This document shows, in pieces, positions 55,764 through 64,000 of a stretch of 64,000 nucleotides of DNA (the first letter of the stretch is position 1; each line of letters starts with the position of its first letter). Made by a program: the position numbers and the translations under genes. Origin of the DNA: Podaxis mareebaensis (Eukaryota > Basidiomycota > Agaricomycetes > Agaricales > Agaricaceae); assembly GCA_018524725.1 (NCBI GenBank), contig JAEUWP010000360.1, positions 310,001 to 374,000 on the forward strand. The letters are read 5' to 3'. The notes under the pieces were generated by a model, which was not told the DNA's origin, ran no database searches, and saw nothing but the letters and a program-made list of their open reading frames with translations.

Positions 55764-58700
55764 TCAGAAAGAATCATCCACCTGTGTCATGTACGAGATC
55801 TCCGCATCATTGTCTACCACAAAGCTCCCAAACTCATACTCGTCATCCTCAGGTGGTGGAGAACTATCCACCACATTTCTCCTCACCCTCGGTTCCATTC
55901 TTCCGAACGGTTTGTTCCTTGCAGGGCCATGGCTGAAGGCAGGTCCTCCACCTGGGGGTTGCGTCATTAAGCTCTTGCGATACGCCAAAGTCTGATCATA
56001 CGAAGACGAAACTTGCGTCATCGGCGAATCTTTGATGAAGAGTCGGTCCGATTCGCTCTCAGTGTCATCGTCGCTATTTGACGACCCAGCGCTGACTTCG
56101 TCGCCAGAATGTTCAGCAGCGTAATCTAGGAGCACGTTATGCTTCCGCTTCGTTAGGGGTTTCGTTTTCTTCTCTTTGGCCTTTCGTTTTCCGTTTTCAG
56201 GTGAGGGTGTACCTTGATATCTACGTAATCGGCGTTGTGGTGGCGGAGCCACCTCTTCTGCGCCTGAAGAGGGGTCGTCTTGAGGCAAGTGGCGTTTGGA
56301 TGCGTGGCGACCCAACTGCCGAATAGGTTGGGTATTATCCAACAAGGGTGTCCCAGGTGATGGTAAGGGTCGAGGGGGATCTGGTATTCGAGGTGGAGGC
56401 ATGGCTCTTCTTGCTTTGGATTCTGGACTTGTGCTGGGGGATTTCGCCACAGGGATGTCAGCCTCGGAGGAAAGTTCCAAGGTATAGTTATTGGAAAGTT
56501 GGGTCCGAGAATCGGAAGGACTGGTTCCGTCGATACCTAAGAGATATGAGATAACTTCAATGAACATGTGTTTGCCAGACTTTACCTTGGGTTTGTGTAT
56601 TGGAGGGAGCGAAGTCGACAATCTCGACGGAGTTATCGTACACGGCGTTTTTGGGTGCAGTCGGCGACGAAGAAAGGATCACAATATCCGGATCCTCATC
56701 ATCATCGACCAGCCAAGCCATGCTATCATCGGCGGTTGGGTCCTGTAGGTGTGAACCCGCTTGAGTGACTATGTTGAAATCAGTCTCAGCGGATGCCTAA
56801 GGTCGAGATACCGTGAAAAAACGCACAAGGTGTCTTCGACCGACGTCGCTCGGTCTTCGTATCCGAATCCGCAGCCATGTCCTCTTTTAATGGGCTCAGG
56901 GGTGTTTTAATGTATTTTGCCAGTGGTACAGGTGAAAGTGATCGCGAAGGCGAGAGAGATATCGCAGATGGCGGAGTACTCTCTTTCCGCGCCTTCACCT
57001 TCTTCCAACTGGCAAAAGGTCCCCGCTCCAACTCGCGATCAACAGAATCATCTTTTCCTTGTTGTGAAAGCGAGGGCGTTGGCTCTTTCCGTTTGCCTTT
57101 ACCTTTACTCTCGGCCTTTCCCTTTCCTTTCCCGTCCTCCAAGCTTTTCTTCTGCTTCGCTTTAGCCTTGGGCTTCGCAGTGCTCTCGGATGAAATAGTC
57201 GCCGCTCTCTTCGTCTTGCCCTTAGCCCTCGATTTCCCCACGTTTTCTTCATCCCATAGGTCTGACTTCGAAGGAGCAGGAGCGAGGGATTGCGTCCGTC
57301 TCCCAGACAGTAAACCATCAACACCAGCCTCGAGTGCTTTATCCACTTCATCATCTTCACCTTCCGCCTCCAAGTCCTTCGTGTCCACCGCCTTCCTTCT
57401 CTTCGACGCTTTCACAATTAAATCTGCAACGTTCATGAAACCCGTACACGCTCCTGGAGGTATGTTCCTCATCATGTCATCATTGCGTTTGCGTTTTTTC
57501 GTCGTAGAAGCCTTAGTAGGGGACCGTTTAGCCCTGCCACGTTCTTCACGAATGTACGGTCGGATCTCCATTACTTTCTCAAGACATGTAGGTCTATTGT
57601 GGTCTGGGAGGAGACGTTCGACATCTGCATAAAACTCGAGGTCGTCACCGCGGCAGATGGACTTCTGTACTTCTTTGTAGGAGGCACGGGCTTTGTCAAG
57701 GTTGAACTCTTCGCGATCCTCCGCTAGAAGGACGTGCACGCATCCAGCACGTTTTCTCCCCGTTCGCCCGAATCGTTGAAGCTGGCGGCGCATACAGTAA
57801 GTAATTGAACCCTGAAAAACGGTTAGATGAAAAAGTACCATGCGGATTGGCGTCTTTTGGGTGTCATAACATATAATGAGATCAACCTCCCCGATATCTA
57901 GACCTTCTTCGCCGATACACGTCGCGACGAGAACATTATACTCTCCACTCTGAAATTTTTGAATAATCTGCAGATGGCTCTTAGCATGCAGCTTAACAAC
58001 AGTAGTAACATGAACGATACCTCGAGTTGTTCCTTTTGCGCTTGCCCCCTTTTCCCGTGCTTATCCACTCCTTGCCCGATGAACTTGGAAGCACGAATCA
58101 TGGGTCGTTGCTGATTCAACGCTTCCACGATTTCATCGACAGCCTCTCGATGAGTCACAAATACCATTGCCTTAGAATCTGAATCCTGGCCGCCTTCCTC
58201 TTGATCACTATCGGGAAGCTTCTGACCATAGTAGTTGACCAAGATATTCACCGTCTTTTCCATTTTAGGATGCGACTGGAAGGGTCCTGTAGGACTTTCC
58301 TTACATGCCTCAAACGCAGCCATGATTTTCTTGAACAGGTCATGTTCGCGAAGTTTCTTGCTTTGTGTTTGCTGGTTCTTGCGAGCATTTTCGTCCGTAT
58401 CTTTCTCGGATACCTCTTTAAGATAGGAGAAAGCCATACCAATCGTGCCTTCCAGCTTGGACTAGGTTCAAGCTTCAGCGAGCCAGAATGGGGGAGGTAG
58501 GCTCACCAAATATGCCATGACCTGTGCTAGGTTGCCCAACATGCTTAGCTGACCAACGAGTCCCTTCTGGTCGGGTGCCAGAGTCGAGATTCTGGCTCGT
58601 GCTGCATACGGATGAAGCCTGACCGCTTGTTGTTCTGGCCACATAACACCCCTGGCTTTGAGAGGCCTCAAGAAGGTCTAGAATCATCGTGTCAAGGCTA

Positions 58701-60408
58701 AGGAGAGATCACAAGAGAATTTATACGTGCGTCCATAAGTTGTGCCAGAAGGTCCCTGACGCGAGCAATTTCTTCAGGCATCTTGATGCAATGTTGTTTA
58801 ATTTTCTAGAGGCGCAGGTGAATCGCTGCAGGTATAAAGGGGGAGCTAAATCCAACCTTTTCATGAAGATACGGCCGGAGGTCGATGCTATTTTCATCTC
58901 GAATTTCAATATGACTGATGTGTAGTCCATCGACGAGGTTCTGAACAGCCATAGGAGTACTTCCGGGTGTGGCCGTCAATGCTATGAGGCGAAAGTGAGG
59001 GTTCTTTGCCATCATGTAACGCACGATCTGGTTGTAGGCGTAATCACCCGTAGCTTTATGTGCTTCGTCTTTTCTCGAGTTATCAACGGGTAGATATCGA
59101 TAAGAAAGAAGACCATGTCGTACCGATGACAATAAGAATGATATCCATTATATCGCAGTTTTGGGTCGCGAGATCATTCATGAGCGTCTGTGGAGTCATA
59201 TAAAAGACCCTCTTTTCTCTCCACTAAAAATCGGAGGGATAAGGTCAACATTAATGAAAGGGGCACGCGAGCATATAACCTACCAGTCTTTCTCGCTTAG
59301 CCCTGGGAATGTCACCGGTCATCTCAGCGGCATCGCTCCCTGGGATGCCACAAGTCTGATGGGACGCCTCGATTTGTTGGGCGACTAGTGGTTTTGTGGG
59401 TGCCACGAAAACCACCTTTCCCTCAGGGAACCACCTATAATCTGTACGTCATAAGGCATTGGGACTTTGTCGATGTCCTGAGAACTTACAATTTAACATG
59501 ATCACTCCAGCAATAAATGTTTTTCCTAGGCCCGTTGGCACCGAGATGATGGTGTTCTCAAACAGCGAGTTCTTGACAATATTATACTGGTAATCTCGCT
59601 TGGGTTTGTTTAGGGGATAAAGCCAGTGTTTTGCTTCGAGCAAGTCTGGCTTGAGTTTCATGGGAGGAGGCTTGTCGGGAGGGGGTGTTAGGCTGCGAGG
59701 GAGATTGATGCGGCAAGTGACTCACTGGTCTAGTGGTTAACAACATGATAAGTCAGCAAGAGAAGATGAAGGCCTAGCAATCTTACCCATCTAGAAGGCT
59801 ACATAAGTATGATCTGACGGCATAGATTCAGCATTAGACTCACCAGGAGGTACAAACGGAGCAGGAAACTGTTCGAACTCTACCTCCTCTTCCTCTTCCT
59901 CCTCGTCAAAAAGCCGCCCCTTTCCCTTTGGCCTCCGCCCGCTCTTAGCAAAGGCTGTCTGGTCCCAGACTTTGGTCTTCTTTGGCTTGGAGCCAAAAGC
60001 ATTCCGTGACGCAGATGTTGTCCGCTGCAATCCTTGGCGGGGGCTCGGCTTACTCGACTGGGGGTTGTTCGGCAGCACATCACCAAATAGCGTCGTTTGG
60101 CGGGTCGGCCCAACCACGGGTTTGGCTCTACCCGCATACGAGTCCTCAATAAAGGTATCCAGCTTTTCAAGCTCCTCCTCGTCTAAGTCCAAAGTCAAAT
60201 CATAGAAGGACTCTTGCTTGCGAATTGATTTTGAAGGTTGCTGAGCGGGGGCAAGAGGAGGCGTCGAAACGGCTACTGGACCATTACATTGTGTTCCACT
60301 TGATCCAGATTTGTTGCTAGTGGTATAAGCCGCTTCTATTGCATCGAGCTGTGCAAATGCGGCGTCGTCGAACTGGTCGTCGTCGTCAAAGTAAGCATCC
60401 GAGCTCAT
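55764..60408 (-). CDS. MPH1: Mph1/FANCM-type ATP-dependent DNA helicase
   Basis: DEAH-type SF2 helicase that unwinds D-loops and remodels stalled forks. The N-terminus is acidic ([20 protein letters not shown]) with a Ser/Pro linker and a Glu-rich patch. The ATPase core starts at [20 protein letters not shown], then [12 protein letters not shown] (Walker A), [41 protein letters not shown] and [20 protein letters not shown]. Helicase C-terminal motifs are [20 protein letters not shown] and [21 protein letters not shown] Lys/Ser-rich tail of several hundred residues follows, with repeated basic stretches, ending [16 protein letters not shown]. More than ten introns. The frame is open upstream only from a GTG, so the ATG at 60408 is used. 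The start is 104 bp from the divergent G-patch gene. Confidence 0.93.
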
Positions 60409-60512
60409 GGAGGGTATCACAACAGTTGTGCGCTAATCCTGGACGGACCAATGATTCGAACGCGTTGCGCTTGACGTCACGTGCCTCGCGTCGCCATATT
60501 TACCTTCCCAGA
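60409..60512. promoter_or_regulatory. 104-bp bidirectional promoter with composite CRE/E-box
   Basis: Between the divergent starts of MPH1 and the G-patch gene. At 60472-60483 the sequence is TGACGTCACGTG: a perfect CRE (TGACGTCA) overlapping a CACGTG E-box. Such sites bind bZIP and bHLH factors respectively. No TATA box is present. Confidence 0.55.
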
Positions 60513-62188
60513 ATGGAGTTGATCTCCGCTCTAGCATCAGCTCTCTCATCGTCACTTCAGCCAATCCGCTATGTCAGAGAGCTCAATAGCTCGTTGGAAC
60601 GCTATACCCATGACTCGCCCGGACGAGTCAGAATTCACTCTAAAGGTACTCTACTTACCCTTTCTCTAACTCATGTCCGCACTGTATACTGCCCTCCTAC
60701 CTCTTCCCTACCCCAGCGCAAGAGACAGGAGGATGATATGATGGACGACGACGACAATGATGACGACGTTTCATTGGTCTCCCGGTCTCCCTCACCCGAG
60801 AATGAAACCATGGACGTTGACCCAGAGGACCATATCTCCAAGTACGATGAATTCGTACGGAGACCTGCACGAGAGGTCATAACGGTTGACACCAAGATTA
60901 AGTCCACGAACAAGGGCTTTGCTATGCTAGCCAAGATGGGTTGGTCCGAGGGGCAACCTCTAGGTCTTTCCGGAGATGGTGCGCTCCAACAGTCATCTTG
61001 CTTTGTCTGTAATCACCGACGGTCCGCACCAAGGACGCGTTGACCCAATTCCGTTTGAAATCAAGCGAGATTCGACCGGGCTTGGTAAAACAAGTCAAGA
61101 TGTCCGAATGATTGAGGAGACAGTTTCCCAACGCCGCGAGCTGGACTCCGAGCGGCAAACCAAGGAAACGGAAGAACAGCGCAGAGCGCGTGAGGTACAA
61201 CCTTCCCCTTCCCACCACTACATCTTTGATCATCATAACGCACCAAAAATAGGACGCAGTAGCGCGCAAGGCAGCCGTGCAGGACGAAATTTCCAATACT
61301 CTTCGAGCCTTCTACTGCGCGCTTTGTGACAAACAATTCAAAACGGTTGCGCAGTACGATGAACACACCAATTCATACGCGCATCACCATAAAGCCCGTT
61401 TCAAAGACATGCAAGCTAATGCTCGACTCAAGCCTAAAGAAGAAATCGACAAGCGGAAAGAAAAGGAACGTAAACGCGAGGAACGTGAACTACGCAAGAT
61501 TGCAGCAGCTGCCGGTATTAAGATGCCCAAAGCAACGACTTCGCTTCCGCAGGTGGAGTCGACGCCCGTAGCCGCCGCTGCGGATGTATCCCCATCCATG
61601 GACGTTGACAATAGCTCAGCCCAGAAGAAGGGAGGTTGGGCCTCAATAGGTGATTCTGCATCGTCCGCTACGGCGTCTTCTACGGGGTTCAAGAAATCGG
61701 GCTGGGCAACCATTGGGTCTGCATCTCCAACGCCATCTTCGACACCTCCACCTCCGCCTTCGGAGCCCCCCCAAACCTCTGGCTGGGTACCTGTATCCTC
61801 CACACCCCCACCTCCGCCATCTGTTCCAGCGCCGAATACCCAACGCCACGCTAGTCATACACCCTCCTTCCGAACAGGGGGTTGGACATCCCTTGACACA
61901 GGCACCATCAATGCGCAACCTCCTGTACCACCTGCCGCAGTCCACACCCAATCACCAGTACCGTCACATCCACCACACCCAACAAACAGTGGAGGCGGGT
62001 GGACATCCATACCTGCGACAGCCACCTCTCTTCCCCCTTCATCCCACTCTCAGGCTCCTACCATCCCCACCCCCAAACCCACTCCAAGTTCGTCCGTATC
62101 CTCATCTCAACCTACCCCGACTCCCTCTGCTCAGCCAGTACGGTCAGGTTGGCAAAAGTTCCAGGCAAAAAACAACAAACGAAGGTGA
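60513..62188 (+). CDS. G-patch and C2H2 zinc-finger protein with Gly-Trp repeats
   Basis: Likely RNA-processing factor, since G-patch domains bind and activate DEAH-box helicases. The N-terminus is MELISALASALSSSLQPIRY. An acidic stretch (DDMMDDDDNDDDVS) precedes the G-patch (STNKGFAMLAKMGWSEGQPL with GLSGDG), which continues after an intron as RVDPIPFEIKRDSTGLGKTS. A charged helix follows (ELDSERQTKETEEQRRAR). One C2H2 finger is FYCALCDKQFKTVAQYDEHT with NSYAHHHKARFK, of the U1-like type. A coiled, basic helix (KEEIDKRKEKERKREERELR) leads into a Pro/Ser-rich tail with six short Gly-Trp motifs. The domain order recalls GPATCH8/ZNF804-like proteins. The ATG at 60513 is the first Met after the divergent promoter. 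Introns near 60650, 60980 and 61195 are placed by frame. Confidence 0.88.
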
Positions 62189-62717
62189 AATAATCTCCTA
62201 TTGTGAATAATGGCACGGCACGAGTTTTTTCTGTCCTTGCTGCGATTTCATCCTCTGTTGTGTATTCTTATTGTCATATGCCGCTCTCATCCTCTTCGAT
62301 CTACACATAGGTAATTCTCGAAAAAGAGACAACGAAGAAGTTGATTAGGTCTTGGATTAAATCAGAAATTTCTCTCGACTAAGTAAATATGACTAACTAG
62401 CTACAGTGGGAGAGAGGAGAATTGATCGAAACCGTTATGTAGGCTGAGTGTATGGTGTATAGGACTATTATAACAATGAAAGGAGGGGTCGATCACCATT
62501 TCCCGCAAAGTAGCGGAAACAAGGGAGGGGTGATCACAAGAGTCAAGCAGGTGAAAGAGCCGCGAGGTATAACGTGCCGAGGACAAAAGAAAGCAAACAA
62601 GGGAGCGATAAGAACAAGAGCGAGACGAAGGGTGTCGAGGCGTGAGGTCCATTGGATGAGAGAAGAATATACAGATCATAATAAACAAGTAACAAAGGAA
62701 AACCGAGAACCCAAGAT
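62189..62717. other. Convergent 3' flanks of G-patch and BET genes
   Basis: No gene. Frames on both strands here are low-complexity shadows. Confidence 0.55.
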
Positions 62718-64000
62718 CTACTCCGAATCGCTGCCTGAACTATCCGAATCGCTGGAATCGGATGAGTGGTCGCTATCGACATTCCGGGTCGCTGGTGCTG
62801 TTGCAGAGCCCAGAGGTTGGTCGAAAAGCGCCATGCGTTGTTCTAGTTGTCGGATCTTCTCTGCCTCGACATCTTCATCCATGCTCTTTCGTTTCAGCCC
62901 GCCAGTACCGGTACCCTTGCCTGTCCGATTTCGCTTCGTAGGCTGAGCGCGCATGGGTCGAATCACAAAGTTGTAGAGTTTAGTGAGAACCGCCGCTGGC
63001 AGTGTGTCAATCTCTAGTTCAATTTCCTCTGTGCTCTGAAACGAAGCGCGTATAAGATTGTGGTTCGGCTAGTACGATAAAGCATATAGGACAGAGCACT
63101 CACATCGCGGATTTCGGGAACACCCTCGTGGATGATCTGGATGACCTTCTCAAGCTTTGTCCCATCGAGCTTGCTGATTGATTCGCTCAAGTCTTTCTTC
63201 TGCTCGAAGGTCAGCACGTCGTCGTCAGCAATAGGTTTCTTGTTCTTCTTCTTGCTCGGCTGAGGTTTGGGTTGTTTCGGGGGAGCTTTTGAAGTTGAGG
63301 CCACTGGTGCTTTCTCACGCCGTTCCTCTTTCTTCTTCTTCACAGGCTTGCTCTTGAGTGCAGATAACGTGTTCTGGAGCGCCTCCATTTGCTGCTCAAT
63401 CTCAGCGATTTGACCTGATCCACTTTGGTCAGTATATGCTATAATCAAAAATAGAGACCAAACTCACGTTGACGCGCCTCCTCATCCTCACTGTCCTCCT
63501 CATCCTCGCTATCACTAACATCATGGAGGGGCGGCAAGTTCTTCCATTTATCCTCGAATAGCCGTTGGAGCTCAGCGCCAGCGATCTGAACAGGAGTTCC
63601 GACAGGGTTGAAGGCGAAACAGTTTTTGATCATCAGTTTGAAGTCGGAATAGAAATCCTTTGCGGTAGGATATTCGCCGGCATCAAGTTTCTTGCGCATG
63701 GTGGACAGATCCATAGGCTTTTTCACGATCTTGGGATACAAAGGAAGGTCCATCTTCACCCAATCTAGTGGTCATTTGGTTACTATTTGGAATTGATAAA
63801 CGAAAGACATGGTACCTACCAACAGGCTCATAAAACGGATGCGCAACATTATAGTGTTGCTTTCGATGCAAGTCCGAAAGAATCTTGCTGCAGAACTTCA
63901 GTTGTTCAGCCGTACCATCATCTTTCACCCGCTTGCTCTTGCGGTTCTTCTTTGGCGCATCAGCATAGGGAAGGTCCTTGGGAGGGGGTGGGTGAATTTC
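62718..64000 (-). CDS. BET-family bromodomain protein (Bdf1-like), 5' part outside window
   Basis: Chromatin reader of acetylated histone H4 that works with TFIID. Visible from the window end are a basic linker (DAPKKNRKSKRVKDD), and a bromodomain (EQLKFCSKILSDLHRKQHYN, then PFYEPVDWVKMDLPLYPKIV, then KKPMDLSTMRKKLDAGEYPT and FKLMIKNCFAFNPVGTPV). This is the second bromodomain by its place before the NET domain. A highly acidic stretch (SDSEDEEDSEDEEARQR) and a coiled helix come next, then the NET domain (LTFEQKKDLSESISKLDGTK, ending EIELEIDTLPAAVLTKLYNF with VIRP). The tail is Ser/Asp-rich (DSDHSSDSSDSDSSGSDSE), a likely CK2 target. The first bromodomain and the start lie beyond base 64000. 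Confidence 0.92.

Noticed and set aside
56877..57632. 251-codon open frame on the plus strand
   Set aside because: It lies antisense to the Lys/Ser-rich tail of MPH1. The codon bias of that tail keeps the opposite strand open. No start context or domain supports it.

Overview
The window is nuclear DNA of a filamentous basidiomycete, most likely an Agaricomycete. Reasons: almost every gene is broken by several 48-80 nt GT-AG introns, genes alternate strands at close spacing, and the families are those of basidiomycete genomes (a BTB/POZ gene of the mushroom type, an enlarged Sgf11, a two-gene set of Bsc6-like MFS transporters). No bacterial-type operon, CRISPR array, virus or intact transposon is visible. 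Start codons and exon borders were read by eye. For NDUFS3, PXMP4, RAS, YPEL, BET1, SGF11, PTH2, MPV17, TIM10, the 4F5/zinc-finger gene and threonine aldolase the exon lengths sum to a multiple of three and give a full-length protein.

Layout. 0-3 kb: NDUFS3 (complex I) and a convergent Mtc1-like gene. 3-6.2 kb: gene-poor. 6.2-10.4 kb: peroxisomal PXMP4, a BTB gene and a Ras-type GTPase. 10.4-19 kb: a long gene-poor tract with only one small plausible gene near 16 kb. 19-30 kb: Yippee-like zinc protein, tRNA-Met(CAT) with intron, Ulp1 SUMO protease, Bet1 SNARE, a UPF0658 Golgi membrane protein, SAGA subunit Sgf11 and an unrecognised candidate gene. 30.7-41.5 kb: CBS-PB1 membrane protein, MFS transporter A, TMEM33/Pom33, Has1 helicase. 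42-48.5 kb: Pth2, Mpv17/Sym1, Utp4, Tim10. 49-55.6 kb: MFS transporter B (paralogue of A), a 4F5/zinc-finger small protein, threonine aldolase. 55.7-64 kb: Mph1/FANCM helicase, a G-patch/zinc-finger protein, and a BET bromodomain gene cut by the window end.

The genes are housekeeping genes of unrelated pathways: mitochondria (NDUFS3, Tim10, Mpv17, perhaps Pth2 and threonine aldolase), secretory pathway (Bet1, UPF0658, Mtc1, TMEM33), ribosome biogenesis (Has1, Utp4), chromatin and repair (Sgf11, BET, Mph1, Ulp1). There is no obvious metabolic cluster.

I found no new defence, toxin or biosynthetic system. The most unusual signal is at the level of gene structure. Very small internal exons recur: an inferred 2-nt exon in the Ras switch I region, 6 nt in PTH2, 13 nt in MPV17, 15 nt in threonine aldolase, and 22-23 nt in three others. 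Each restores a conserved motif. Other points are a six-copy Gly-Trp motif in the G-patch protein and a composite CRE/E-box in a 104-bp bidirectional promoter.
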